Under the pieces are notes generated by a model. It ran no database searches. It saw only the letters and a program-made list of their open reading frames with translations, and was not told where the DNA came from. Below are positions 13,313 through 26,054 of a DNA stretch of 64,000 nt, one piece after another (the first letter of the stretch is position 1; each line of letters begins with the position of its first letter). The translations under genes and the position numbers were made by a program. The DNA is from Aralia elata (lineage: Eukaryota > Streptophyta > Magnoliopsida > Apiales > Araliaceae), in contig CM068387.1 in the NCBI GenBank assembly GCA_034770075.1, forward strand, positions 79,361,971 to 79,425,970. Reading direction: 5' to 3'.

Positions 13313-14639
13313 AACTTATCTTAATTATACCAAACTTGGAATGCAGAAAATCAGTATGTCAAGGCTAGTACTCGGTACTATGTCCTTAAGACAATTATGC
13401 CCTTCGTACGGTGCTTATAGTTGATAGCACTTGTCTCCCAGGATACAATGACCACGTATACTATAGCAGCACTACAAATAGTATACTCAGCGAACCAAAT
13501 TGAATGCTCTGATTCTCTCTAATAAGACTCTAAATGAATTATGATTCTATAATGCTTAATTGCTTGTAAAAAATGAATGATTGAAATGGCCGCCCCTTCT
13601 ACTCTATTTATAGGAAGGATTCGTAACCCATCTGATGGGACACAGCCATTTGAAATGGTACGAAATGCATCTGTTCGGCCATGGCAGAATGAGCATGTCT
13701 GTTCGGACAAGAAAGAGTGCGTCTGTTGGGCAAAAACGACGTAGTTTTGTGCCATTCGTTTGATTAGATAGCCCGCCGCGTCTGTTCGTCCCAGAACGAC
13801 ACAGTTTTGATAATAAATATCAAAACGACACAGTTTTGTTTTGATAATAAAATTAAAATAAAATAAACAAAAATTCAAATAAATTTTGTCCAAAAAATAT
13901 ATACAAGGACCCAGACCCACGAGCCCGGCCCGACCAACCGGTCGGCGGCGCGCGGGTTCAAACCAAGCCTTGACTAGGTCCTTTCCCTTCCACAAAAGTG
14001 GGGTGCCCTGTGACGCCCCCAAAATAGGTCCACACAACCCATTTTGAGTCGCCAATAACATTCTACAAAATACAAATACAAATACGAATTTTCCCATTTA
14101 CAACTAATATTTGTCGTGCAAAATACGACCACACACATATTGTGACTTCCATACAAATATCGTACCGTATGGTACCACAGTATCCAAACCCAAATTATTA
14201 CAATGCCGTAAAAAGACGGCAACACATGTTTTAAGTCTCCAGTACAATCATTATTAAACTATGTCATAACTTGATGAGGACAACCACTAACTCGGACCAT
14301 CACTCCACTCCCCGGCTAGTCCCAGCTACATTTTCCTTTCCTGAGAGTAGGACAAAACTGAAAAGGGTGAGCTCAAATAGCCCAGTAAGAAATATCATGA
14401 CTAAGATAATGAAGAATAAAAATTATCTTTAGTCTTCAACAATAATAAATCAGAGATTTATAGATATTATAATTGTTCAACAATAACAATCGCAGCGGAA
14501 CAAACAATCCATTAGAAGAGTCAAGTAGATTATAATATCTACCATCTTCTATAAATTAAAGGATCACCACCAATATTTTATCCCTGTAACACCAATCAAC
14601 AATTCCTGTTTATGAACATCCAAATCAACAGTTTATATT

Positions 14640-14870
14640 CAACAGCCTCTATTTGCACTACGTGTCAAAGATATTAATTTGTAACATCACCGGTCATGAT
14701 CATGCCAAACGCCAGTTCATCTTTGCACTACGGCCAAAGAGAATTTTCACCATACGCCTTTGTTTGTAACACAAAAAGTCATGATTATACCAATACACAG
14801 TTTGGTCAAAATCATGTCACGCCAGTTCATCTTTGCACTACGGGCCAAAGAGAACTATCACCACAATTTA
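14640..14870. repeat. Tandem repeat inside the Gypsy-type LTR, period about 110 bp
   Basis: The segment cgccagttcatctttgcact starts at 14710 and again at 14820, each followed by acgg(g)ccaaagagaa. A weaker copy (tttgcactacgtgtcaaaga) lies near 14650. The alternating gtcatga and taacac words between them also recur. Confidence 0.75.
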
Positions 14871-15269
14871 AGTATGAGGATGAGGATGATGACAATGATA
14901 CAGTGAGATTAAGTATAAGAAAAACTTTATAATTTAATCAGTATCAAAGATTGACCAAATTGCCAACACGATGACCAAATTGTGGAGTCAAATTCAAGAA
15001 TGATATTCAAGAAATTATTTCATGCTTCAACTATAACGTATAGAAAGATTCAAGTGAAAAGATATTAGATGAAGCACAAACTATTAAGGATATTCTACAA
15101 TTTTTCAGGGATTTTCTCCATTTAAAAATAAGGTTTTGGAAACAAATAAGGATTTCTTATCATAAATGGAGAAATGTGAAAGAAAAAGATATCCCTTAAA
15201 GAGTACAAAAGAAATGATAAGTTATATGAGTATAACAGAATATATGAAACTGCAATGGATTTTCACCTG

Positions 15270-15540
15270 TCATGTGATAATTCGCGTAGACAGATTATTT
15301 CCACAACAGATTAGTAAGTAATGAATACGACGGGTTATTCACCAGGTATGCGTCAATCCGCACGAACAGGTTATACCCACAGATTAATAAGGAATGAATA
15401 CAGAAGGGTATTCACCAGGTACGACACTCGTACTTACAGGTTATTCCCATAGAATAATAAGGGTTGAATACAAAAGGATATTCACCAGGCATGCGTCATA
15501 CCGCACGGCCAGGTTATCCCCACAAATTAATACAGAATGA
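15270..15540. repeat. Minisatellite inside the Gypsy-type LTR, period about 70-74 bp
   Basis: Three clear units each contain attcaccagg (15336, 15410 and 15480), then caggttat and a cccacagattaataaggaat-like segment. Partial units flank them. Spacing between successive anchors is 74 and 70 bases. Confidence 0.8.
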
Positions 15541-15850
15541 ATAACAACCTTTATGAGTATAATATCACTTACGAACATGAAAACAAATGATATTATATAT
15601 GAGTATGAAAGAAATGATATTCCCTACCTTCGTTAACTGGATGTTACTTTCTATGAAGTTTACTAACTTCGGATAATACTAGTATTCTCACAAATACTCA
15701 CAATAGCCTAGCACACTAAGAGAACTTCAGAAATTTAGAGAGAGGGAGGAAGTATAAGCAATGAAGGTGTGAAAATTTCTTAAGCAAACTCTCCCTATTT
15801 ATAGGAAAATCAAGGTGAGGGCATTTTGGTCTTTTCCCCATATTCTTTTA

Positions 15851-15926
15851 ATATCATCCATCCATTTTTTCTTCCATTAATATCATCCATCCATTTTTTC
15901 TTCCATTAATATCATCCATCCATTTA
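15851..15926. repeat. 29-bp tandem repeat, about 2.6 copies
   Basis: The 29-bp unit begins atatcatccatccatttttt and ends cttccatta. It is present at 15851-15879 and 15880-15908 without visible change and then partly at 15909-15926. Confidence 0.9.
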
Positions 15927-17029
15927 TTCAAAAAGATTAATCCATTATCAAAAGATAATTCCATTATCAAAAGATAAAACCATTAAAAAATAACTCCATT
16001 ATCACAATAAATTCATTTTTCTGTATTATTGTGTTAAATGTATTAATATCACATATAGCATATACTCGCAATACTGACAACCAGATTATTCCCAGGAAAG
16101 AGGGGGCCTTCCATAAAAAATGGCGCGCAATTAAATAACCCCTTTCCTTGACAGAATTTCTAGACATTGTCGATAATGCTAAAATATCCTATCAAATGAT
16201 ATAAGTTACAGTGTCCTGACAAATAGTAAAATATATTATGCAGATGCTAATTAACAATTATTGAATCAAGATACTATGCAATTGCTACTTTATCAATTAT
16301 TGAATCAATAATATAAAACACTGTGCAACATCGTGAGCTACTGTGGAATACCGTGTGCTACTGTGGAATAACGCATTTTACTGTTCTTTTTATCACCGGG
16401 TATTTTAACAGTTATCGGTTAAAGTTTTGCCGCCAATTTCTATCACTTTCTATATCCGACAGTTAACCCGTTGTGGGGCCCACTATCATTGACAATATTG
16501 CCATTTCGGCGCCGTCGTACGGTACCGAATATAATATTCCCCGACAGAAAGAATATTTCCCGACAAAGGAATATTCCCCGACATACTATTTATCAGATAA
16601 TTTTCATATAACACCCTTAACTATCATTTATAACAATTAAGCACTTCACTATTTAGAAAAATAATCATAAAGAAAATAATAAATTTTTATTTCATAAATT
16701 CGGGGTCTTACATGCCCCTTGGGGGCCAAACCCAAAAGCAACTTTCTTGTATATAAACCAATTAATATTTTAGTTCTTAACCGATGTGGGACTTTCCTTC
16801 CCACAAGTATTTATTATCATTTCCAAGGGTGATCTTTAGGAGTTAATTTTTCATTCATTACTCCATGGATTTGAGCTTCCAAATACTTAATTTAATCTAC
16901 TCATGGAGTAGAACACATTGATATATGGATTTCATTAATTATTTAATGAAATCCATAATTACTTTTGGCTCAAAATCCTAACAGAAGGGACAAGAGATTG
17001 TTGTTGAAAAAGAAACAAAAACTATATGT

Positions 17030-17124
17030 GGACATTAGTGTATTTGAATTTCACTTATTTGTATTTTGACTCTCAATGGTGGATAAACATATAAATAGGT
17101 AAAATTCAAATATACTAATGTCCA
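17030..17124. mobile_element. Short hairpin element, probable MITE
   Basis: The left arm ggacattagtgtatttgaat is repeated in inverse form at the right end as attcaaatatactaatgtcc, with about 50 bases between. I did not identify a target-site duplication, so calling it a MITE and not just an inverted repeat is inference. Confidence 0.5.
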
Positions 17125-17189
17125 ATTTCCATATCCAATTTTCATGTCTGGCTCAAAACGAAAACAAGTACTCAGAGGACGAATAACAT

Positions 17190-19480
17190 GTTGAAAAGGA
17201 TAGATTTCATATTTTTAAAGGATCTACAAATTATGATGTGATCGACGATTTAAGTAAAAGCAGGATGTTTGTGTCTGTAGTTCAAAGGCCTCTGGAGGAA
17301 ATAAATGCAATCATGAAAAGTATTGATGTGAAGGTCACAAACATGGTGAAATGGGGTGATTAAGGGACATTTGCAGTTTGCGCAGATGAACAGAAAAATT
17401 AGAAGTTGGAGTAGAGTATCAAAAAAATTGTGAATGAATCCGTAATAATTGAAAAAAAATGAAGGAATTTATCAAACACCAAAAAAGATATGTTTGTGTA
17501 AAGTGTAGAGGTATTCCGGTCCAATGTTGGTCAAGAAAAACAATGATGGATATTTAAGAAAAATGGAAAAAATTCATGGGATTGGAGAAAGAGACCGAGT
17601 GTTTAAAGAAGTTAGATTCTGCAAAAATTCTAATCAAAACGTGTTGTTTGGATATTGATGGATTCATTAAAATTAATTTTGAGGATAGATTGTATAAAGT
17701 TAAAGGTAAAGAGATTCGATTGTTGGAGTTGTCTGAATTTTTTTTCAGAAATTGTCTCATAGAGTTCGTCGGAGAAATTCTATCGGAAAAGTTCACTTTG
17801 CCGATAATGATGAGAGATCGTGATCTTTCAGATGAACCTCAAAGACCGGTGGAAACAATTAATTCGTCAAGTGAAACTAAACAGTGTCATAAGTATTTTC
17901 ATAAAGTTGAGAATTGTAATGATTTAAATGAGGCTGTTTCGGTAAGTGGAGATAAGGAGCTCAAGGATCAATCTTCTGAGAAGGAAGATGATCATGATAT
18001 TTTGGAAAATGATAGAGGAACGGTATTGAAAAATTGTGGTGAGAATGCAAGTTTGAGAAAATTCAACGTTAAAGGGCAAATATGTAAATGTTTAGAATGT
18101 GATATTTTTAAACGTAAGGTCAGTAAAAATAGTATTATAATCAAGGGTCCTCTTAACATGTGCCCTAAAGGTACATGCTAAGCACACGGTTCAAGAGAAT
18201 ATTCTGTTGAACTATGTGCATATTCCTTGATCTTTACATTTGCACAAAGTTCAAGGAATATGCACACAGTTCAAAAGAATATTCTCTTAATCTGTGTGCT
18301 TAGCATGTGCCCTTAGGACACATGTTAAGAAATTCCTATAATCAATGATGAGAATGCATGGAAGGAAATTAATGCATCTTGGGAAGAAAAAGAAGTCGCT
18401 CAATACTTCAAGAGAAAAAAGCAAAAAAAAAAAAGAGGTGTTGAGGATATAGAAAAAGAAACTAGGAGGAAAAAGAAGAAAAAACTAACGAAAACAGAAG
18501 ATGGCAAAAGGCCAAGATCGGAACAAGATATCGTAGTGCAAAAAGCTTTCCAATTTAGTCGCGATTTGGGACTAGTTTTTTCTAATGGGAAGAAGAGGAT
18601 GAAATAAGAAAACAATTTGAACAATTCATTAGGGATATGAATTCACCGCAGAAGAAATCGGATCGAGAAGAAGTATTTTCAGATTAGTAAGCTTTTATTT
18701 TCATGGTTTGTTTAATATAGTTTGGATTTAGTTTTGCAAGGCAGATTTCGGGGTTTTCTTGAATTTGGTTCTTGAGTTTTTGTTAGTCTCCTATCTGTTT
18801 TTTCATAATTTTGTTGTGTCTCTATCGTTTCTTCCATAATCTTATTTCTTTTTTTCCCCCTCATTTGTTTGGTTAAACCCTTTGTTGTACCCCTTTCATT
18901 CGTCTCTTATGGCGTATGCTTTGTTTTCTGGTCTTTTCCTAATTGTTGGGTTTGGTTGAGTTGGGGAGTTGTAGTTTAATGCTTCTTTTTAGTCTCAATA
19001 TTTAAGTTTTTCTAGTGTTATCTTGTTCTGGTTAAAGTTCACATTTTTCGTTTTTTAGTGTTTCTCCCAAATCATGAATCTTGGTGCTTATCATGGGTAA
19101 AAATGAAGCATGTTAAGTTCATCAATATTAGCCCATTTTCCTTATCTTTTAGCAGTAATTTCACATAAACGGGATCTCATTATTGTAATACGCAAGGAAA
19201 TCATTGAAAGGTCAGTGTGAGGAGATATATGGCTTTTTTTGGAGAATTCAGTTTAAGTCGGAATAAGATTTCGAATAGCACATTTCATCTGCATGGTTTT
19301 GCAAGAGAGGTTTTTTCAGGTAGTGAATTTTATTCATTGCAAATTAGACGGAAAAGATGTATTTAATTTTCAAGTTTTTTCGGATTGTAAGTTATCATAA
19401 TTCAAGCTTTTTGGGTTATTGATTTTCTTAGAAATAAAATTCTTTTGACTTTTGCCTTTTGCCAAAAAAAAACACTTTTC
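17190..19480 (+). pseudogene. Decayed LINE: DUF4283-like ORF1 remnant and 3' tail
   Basis: A coding-like frame begins near 17190 with scattered stops and frame breaks. It becomes open at 17576 (201 codons to 18181). Just upstream, the in-frame CRGIPVQCW (with a TAA before EKWKKFMG) resembles the GIP..W segment of plant DUF4283/LINE ORF1 proteins, followed by LDSAKILIKT. The stop at 18181 lies inside a MITE at 18145-18336. Beyond that element the same frame stays open to a TAA at 18605-18607 and is Lys/Glu-rich. The segment 18610-19480 has no reverse-transcriptase ORF and ends in gccttttgcc plus poly(A) near 19466. ORF2 is therefore missing. The family assignment rests on motif memory, not a search. 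Confidence 0.55.
18145..18336. mobile_element. Mutator-like foldback MITE, 192 bp, 9-bp target duplication
   Basis: The termini are inverted: the left end has cttaacatgtgccctaaagg and the right end is the inverse of cttaacatgtgtcctaaggg. The interior also folds back (acaagg-type segments around gaatattct and ggaatatgcac). The 9-bp sequence TATAATCAA stands directly outside both ends (18136-18144 and 18337-18345). A 9-bp duplication is the usual size for Mutator-like elements. It interrupts the ORF1 remnant and supplies its present stop codon. Confidence 0.82.
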
Positions 19481-21120
19481 TTTTAAAAAAAAAAAATTCA
19501 TTCGTAAAATTTATGAATATTAAGAAAAGAAAAATATATTTTTATTGCATGTGCATTCTTAAAAATAATAAGTTGTCGTGTATGAAATTATTACGACAAA
19601 TTTGACTTTATTGTGTTATTTCTAATTTTTATCCCTGAATAAATTTTAGTAGCGTCTAACAAAATAAGCTATTAACACACTTTCATCATGTATAGCATGC
19701 AGAGATTGATAATAAAGAGTTGGAATTTTATTTGTAGGGGTGATATCATGAGGCTGGATACTTTATCGTGTGTCAACTCTAATTATGAGTGCATATTTCT
19801 ATAAAAAGAATAAAAAATTGTTCAATAAATAAATCTTTTAAATATTAAACAATAATCTTTTTGTTTTAGATAAAATTACATAATGTTATAAGCTTTGTTG
19901 GACAAAGGCAGTGAAGCACGATAGCTTAGCCCCTTACTGAGGAATTATAACCAATACGTACAACTTGTTTGATAAGAAGTTTTGTGCAAATGTGACAAAT
20001 AACATTTGTTCAAATTTTCTCTACCACTAAATATGAATAAGGGAGGGGGAATAAATATTCTGAACATACACATGTTTATGTATGTTTTATAATAAAATTT
20101 TATTAATGTTGGTTTTTAAAATAATAGAACATTTAAATACAGACATTTATGTACGTCTTATAAATTTTTTTTTATTAACATTTTACTATTTTATTAATTA
20201 AAATTACATTACATTAGGTACAAGACACACGTAAGTTTGGATACTGAAATATACTTCTTTTTACTATATGGGTGAATAGTGAGAATTTTGTGACATAATC
20301 ATAGTTACAACAAGCAATATTTTAGGATCAAGTGTTAGCACAGTGGTTGTACTAACCAGCTATATCTGTCTTAAGTAGGAGCCAAGTCCTATCCCCCTCC
20401 CTTTGTAAAATGATAAAATGCTTTAATGATACCTTAAAAAATATAAAAAATATAAAAAAAACAAGCAAGATTTTGTAAAATGATAAAATGCTTTAATGAT
20501 ACCTTTAAAAAATAAAAAGAAAAAAAGATTTCAACTCCATTACAGGGCCCATGGGTAATAATAGTATGGGTCATGGGGCCCGATAACCATGTGGTGATCC
20601 ATGAGCTTAGTCAACTCATTTCCAATAACTTGAAGATTTCTGATAAAGTTGTATTTTTAACTTTTCATAACGGTTCCTCCTTAAAGAAAAGGGCGTGACA
20701 CCCAAACCCAAGTTTGGCCCGATCCAAGATGTGATGATTCCATTTGCCACTTCACACCTAACCTTACTTTCCATAAAACGTTAAACAAGACTTACAAGTT
20801 ACAATTGAAATTGAAAAATGACGGTGACTTGTGCATTATTAATTATTTTCTATTATTTCTTTGAATTTGTTAAAATGTTTGCTGCGCGCCAAAAAAAAGC
20901 AAAAAGACCTAAAATTTTACAATGGTAAATGCTATTACACTATCTAAAAAGTGTAGATGTTGTAAATCAATGCCATTGAAGATGGTGTAAATAAGTTATT
21001 CTCTTATAAAAAATAAAATATTGTATTAAGTATGTATAAAATGTAACCTTTTAATTAAAAGTGCTAATAATGTTTGACGGATCTCACGCAAACTCTTAAA
21101 CAATATTTTTTTATATTTAG
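19481..21120. other. Intergenic; one probable SINE, no gene
   Basis: AT-rich spacer. At about 20325-20520 a segment has tRNA-like features: a ttagcacagtgg box A-like motif at 20334-20345 and a degenerate box B near 20380, followed by a duplicated 35-base block (tttgtaaaatgataaaatgc and onward) at about 20403 and 20473, each running into an A-rich tail. This could be a tRNA-derived SINE with a partly duplicated tail. Confidence 0.4.
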
Positions 21121-21125
21121 AATAA

Positions 21126-21360
21126 ATGTGATAGTCTAATGGTAGAAGTTTCTCCTTTTATTGTGCAAACTCACAAGTTCGAATCTACCCATCAGTAGAA
21201 GTCGAAAGATTTCAAAATTAATCAAGGCGCTACATGACAAGTTCGAGTCTACCCATCAGCAGAAGTCAAAAGATTTCAAAATTAATCAAGGTGCTGCATA
21301 AAAAATATAAGTTTTTCCTAAGTTCTTCTCCTCACCCCCTCGGGCCCTTCCCCACAATCT
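21126..21360 (+). mobile_element. tRNA-derived SINE with an internal 64-bp duplication
   Basis: Box A tagtctaatgg (21132-21142) fits the RNA polymerase III consensus TRGYNNARNNG, and box B gttcgaatc (21177-21185) follows at about tRNA spacing. A block of about 64 bases starting acaagttcga is present twice in tandem (from 21173 and from 21237), so box B is duplicated. The rest does not fold as a complete tRNA. The 3' boundary is a guess. Confidence 0.6.
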
Positions 21361-23604
21361 CTGTCTAGGCCTTAGGATGAAATGTATTTCTAAAATCGAT
21401 TCGTTATAAAATAGATTTGCAAGAAAAAAAAATACTATTTTTTACATTTTATAACAAAATAACCGTTTTTCTTTCAATTTTATTTTCTTTAAAATTGTGT
21501 ATTTAAGACTCGCATTGTTCAGATGGACCAAGCTGCTTGCAAATGTGTAATACAAATTTGACTAGACAGTCTGCTCAGTCTATTAGCATATAGAATATAG
21601 GAGTTATCCTAACCACTTCTAATGGAAAATAAAAGCAAAGGACAAGCAAAATGGATTTGTTACAGGAGCAAGCTGTTCGCCTAGTTTCACAAGGACAAGA
21701 TCCCACTTCAGTTGTATCATAATCAAGCTGCAAAAACAAACAAAGAGGTCCCACCTCACTAATTTGGCAATTTTCCCTATTTAATCACTTTGATTCTGTC
21801 AAAAGAATAGTCTTATCCTTTCTCAATTTGTATATCTCCCGCTGTTTAAAAAAAAGTACTAAATTGCGGTGAGTTTAGTGATAAGTGTCGAGCTAAATGT
21901 ACTGTTTAATATTTTGAAAAAGCAATAATCTCATATGTAGACTAGTCACTCGTATATTTATTATTATAAGTTTATTCACTTTATGTGATTTATGAATTAT
22001 TGTGTACATAAGATGATTAGTCAATGTATAACTAAAAAGTGGTGACTCGAGTTCTATAGTTGTAAAAATGAAAAAATAATAGTGCTGGGATATATTTGAA
22101 TTCGAAAGCAATGATTAAGAAAAAATATAGTGGAAAATTATTTGATGGGTAATTGAGCAGGTGGCAAGTCTGAAGGAGGGACGGAGGGTGGGTAATGTTT
22201 AAATTTGAAATGAATTGTATACAATTTTAGGGTAGGTAAAGAGGATGAGTCCAACTTTATTACACTTGGGCCACATGAACATAATTTATTTGTATATGTT
22301 CTAGTAGTCCTATATCATATGAATCTAACATTTTATTCTTCTCCATTTCCCCAAAGTCATCATCCTACTACCAACTAGGAAACCTGACACATGGGTTGGC
22401 AAATTTTAAATATATATATATATATATATATGTATATGTATATATGTATGTATATGTATATATGTATGTATGTATGAGTTTGATTAGTGGAAACTAAGGT
22501 TTGAGAGAAGTATAAAAGAGGAAAGATGGAAAAGAATCTAGAAAAAATTTGAATGTGGACAAATGAAAACAAATGTTCACTAGGTTCTAAGTTTATAGTA
22601 CTAGTTTAATAAGAACGATAAAGCTACATTTTTTTTTTTCTTTTTGTTTCTTTACAACTTTGGGAAGCCCAATTAATCAGCCTAAATTCCGCTTTGGCTA
22701 TGTCTAATCTCATTTTACTTTAGCCCCACACCTGTTTTCAATTTAATTTAGTTACATGGCGGCTACTTGCTTTTTTTTTTACTAGGAAGAGTAATCAATT
22801 ATCAAAAATCACACATTTTTAAATTATAAATATTTTCGCTAAAATTAAAATGAAGTGTGCGAAAATAATTGCTAATTAACGACACCGTTTACATTCGAGT
22901 TCACTTGTTGACATATATTATAACTTAATTTGTTGCGACTAAATTGACAAGAACATGCGACTTTTATATTAGTTGAATTTTTTTTTTGTCTAATGCATAT
23001 TTTTCACTAATATTACCGACACATATACTTTTAATATTATGTATAATGAATAAATTATAATTCTGGGTTTCGTTTTGACTTTAATTTTTTGAAATCAGCA
23101 ATCATATAATTAAAACAATTCGTTGGAGATTGGAAGCTCATCTTAGCATTAACAAGTCAGGCATATTTTAATTTAGAAGTATTAATAGTAGGAGGAGGAG
23201 GGGAAAGAATCTAATCAAGATTGGCACGTGGGGAATGTTTGTGAGATTGTGGTGGTTAATTAGACGGTGGTCGCCGCCGTAACAAGGACGGACTTGATGA
23301 ACCGTGGTAAAAACAAATATCAAGGTTTTGACTTGTGGGATTATATATGTGATGTTTATTTGCACATAATTCTATATTTGGTGTTTTTTTTATTACTTTG
23401 TAGTAATATGTTGACATAGACAATTTGTATTGATTTCTCAAGCTCAATAATTTTCCCATTTAATGCATGTCTTATTAATTTTTATAATTAATATTCATAC
23501 AAGTCACTATACTTACTACACATTATATGATGGAAATATTGTTGCATTAAATAAAGTTGATGACTTTTAAGGTAGAAGTAACTATTAACTAGCTCAACGC
23601 AGCA
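21361..23604. other. Intergenic, no gene seen
   Basis: AT-rich spacer with an imperfect (TA)n/(GTAT)n repeat at about 22410-22475. The region 23210-23330 is less AT-rich, with a cacgtg G-box at about 23225 and a ggtggtcgccgccg stretch. Minus-strand frames across it (23168-23365 and 23256-23459) are unrecognised. Confidence 0.45.
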
Positions 23605-23887
23605 CTCTTTCCGTTTCTTAATATAAGTTATTTTGAAAAAATGTTTTTGTCTCTTAATATATGACATTTGAGAATTTCAAGTAAATATTAATTGTTTAGT
23701 TTTCAATATTACCCTAAGTATTAAATATAACTTTAGTTCTTTCACTATTTTTTGTCCAATAAATAACACTCTCTTTTTTCAATACAAATATAATACAGGC
23801 AATTGATATTATATTTAATATTATATAATCATTTTCTTAATACTTGTGCGCAACTCTAAAACAACTTATATTAAGGGACGGATGAAG
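23605..23887. mobile_element. Degenerate Stowaway-like MITE
   Basis: The left end ctctttccgtttcttaatat is inverted at the right end as atattaagggacggatgaag. The subterminal ataagttattttgaaaa is matched by tctaaaacaacttat. The right side has TA; the left side has a mutated CA. Confidence 0.75.
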
Positions 23888-26054
23888 TATGTAATTAGAT
23901 TTATTCTTTTTATTTTCCCTTTGGGATCTCTCAACTAGTTGAATTTTATGTGCTAGCTTTAGCTTCAACATGTGCTTCCTAGCTTTGGACTTTTTAGTTG
24001 ACCTTATAGCATGTCTATATAATCACAGAAAATTAAGTTTGAATTATTTGGCATTATATCTTATCTATCACAGACTCATCGAAATATTATCTTAGAAAAT
24101 AATTGCTATCTGGTGTCTCCACAGGTTGATAATTCTTATTTAGTCTCAATTATTGAAAATTGTTTAGCTTTAAGAGATCATTTTGTTGTGATGAGATTTA
24201 TCCATGTGGGACGACGTAATGCTATATGCTTACGATTTGACAAAATTAGCACAGTTTCTTGTTAGATTTTCCTACCTTTTGGTTTGGTGATATCCATCTT
24301 AGTTTATTTCATTTGGTTGTATCAGATTTTGCTTGATTATGAATAATAAAATTTGCCTGCAACAGGCTTCATATATTTTTAAAAAAAAACTCAAGCATGA
24401 AAGCTAAGTCATGAATATACAAATTTAATTCCCTAGAAAGTAAATTAATATATACATATGTAAATATTACTTACCCCCTCATTCTAAATTATAATATTTA
24501 TAATTGGTTTTTGAAAACAAATTTGACAAATATTTAAACTCAACATTGATACGATTTATTAATAATTAACGAACAATAAAATTTATAACTGAATATCAAA
24601 CGAATTTACATTTATTTTGAATTTTAAAATCTCTTAAATTAATTTTAAAAAATTAATAATAATCTTATATTTTAAAATAAAAGAATATAAATTATGAAGA
24701 AAAAAAATATTACATAGGCATCTATAAAATAGGACATAATCTCGAAAATAGCAAATGAAGGCCCTTTCATCATCAATATCAAAGGTCACAAAAATAGAAA
24801 TAATTAGCACAGAGAAACGTATGTACGTACTCCTCCTGAGTCCTGACCTCCTACTATTTGATCTAGAACAAAGAGAAACAATATGAAAAGAGACCAAATT
24901 AATAGCATAGTCAGAAAATTCTATCAGAAATTAAGTACTACATCAGAGAGAGACATACTCATACAGATGGGATCTCAGTAATAATCCCAACTGCAGCATA
25001 TTCATAGTTCACGGGTGGTTCAATTTTTTCTTTTCTTTTTTATAGTACACAAATGACAAAACTATCATTATCATCTTGTCTCTCCAAATTACCCGACATT
25101 GTGCCCATCTTTGAATAAATAAATACTGTTTATACTAAACATCCCATAAAAGCACTACAACTCCATTAGTCATTTTGCCATTCATATAAATAGTATTTAG
25201 GTACAGTACGTTACTGAATTATAGCAGTCTCTACGTACAATATTATGCCACTGCCTGCCCACTAAAATTTATTGTAAAGTCCAAAAAAAATTGGACAAAG
25301 ATTTAAGGAAAATGGGTTTGCGAAAAGATTCTTATTTTGAAAATTACTTGATTTAATTAAAATCAAATAAATTTATGCTCCCTCACTGCCAATATCAAAT
25401 TTATATTTTTGTTATGTTTAAATTTGTATGATCAAAGTAATTTTTAATATTATTATTACTCTAATCATTATCTTTAGGACGTCTAAATTATTTTGTCACA
25501 CGAATTAAGTCAAATAAAATAAAGAAGTGAGTATTAAAATAAGTTTCAGTATATAATAATCCCATGCATGTAATGCACTGTATTGTTGTCTTATTAAAAT
25601 AATGAATCTCATGCATGTAATACACTTTTGAATGTAAACTAATTTTTATGTATATCTTAAAGAAAAATGATATATATTATAAATGTTTATTTCAATTATT
25701 TAATTGTTAGTTACGTGGATAAATATTAGTGATAATTATTTTGAAAAGATGTGTAATAAGTGAGGTCCTCCTATAATTCCTACCAAGTATTGACAAATTT
25801 CTCAATTAGAAATCTGATATAAATTTATCACAATACATAACAAAACTCTATCTTATATCATACTCATGTAATTCTAAATATCTTTGATGATCAATTTTTT
25901 TTGTACTTATAAACATAAATTTAAGGACATAATTTTAAGGACAAAGAGAATAATATATAGGTGAATGCTTATTTATGAATAGGATACACTAATATATTAC
26001 ATCTCTAGTAATTTGAATTCTAAAGTGAAATTGATCTCAAAATGTTAAAACATA
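23888..26054. other. Intergenic with retroelement tail and weak MITE
   Basis: A segment ending gcctgcaacaggcttcat and a poly(A) run near 24351-24390 looks like the 3' end of a retroelement or retroposed transcript. A degenerate MITE-like inverted repeat may span about 24474-24684. No gene is supportable; the 87-codon minus-strand frame at 24634-24897 overlaps that repeat and is unrecognised. Confidence 0.4.

Larger units (their letters stand above)
14009..16712 (-). mobile_element. Solo LTR of a Ty3/Gypsy-type element, about 2.7 kb
   Basis: On the plus strand it begins tgtgacgcccccaaaatagg and ends cggggtcttaca, giving TG..CA termini. It is flanked on both sides by the identical 5-bp direct repeat TGCCC (14004-14008 and 16713-16717). 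Read on the minus strand the start TGTAAGACCCCGAATTTATG is typical of plant Tekay/Del chromovirus LTRs, which are long. There is no internal region and no second LTR, so a solo LTR left by recombination is the best reading. It contains three sets of internal tandem repeats, listed separately. Confidence 0.85.
13340..16983 (-). mobile_element. Solo LTR, probably Copia-type, with another LTR nested inside
   Basis: The 5' end on the minus strand is at 16983 and begins TGTTAGGATTTTGAGCC. A promoter-like CTATAAATAG lies at 13604-13613 on the minus strand, as expected at a U3/R border, after a U3 with repeated tctgttcg and aacgacacagttttg motifs (13670-13840). No primer-binding site or internal coding region is attached, so this is a solo or truncated LTR. 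It is interrupted at 14009-16712 by a second LTR. The outer border near 13340-13380 is uncertain and I found no target-site duplication. The Copia assignment is tentative. Confidence 0.55.

Noticed and set aside
13519..14097. 192-codon minus-strand frame
   Set aside because: It lies across the outer LTR and into the nested LTR, so part of it crosses an insertion border. No domain is recognisable.
15270..15540. CRISPR-like array of regular repeats
   Set aside because: Units are diverged 70-74-bp tandem repeats inside an LTR, in plant DNA, without constant repeats and unique spacers.
21126..21200. A tRNA gene
   Set aside because: Boxes A and B are present but the acceptor and anticodon stems do not form; a SINE fits better.
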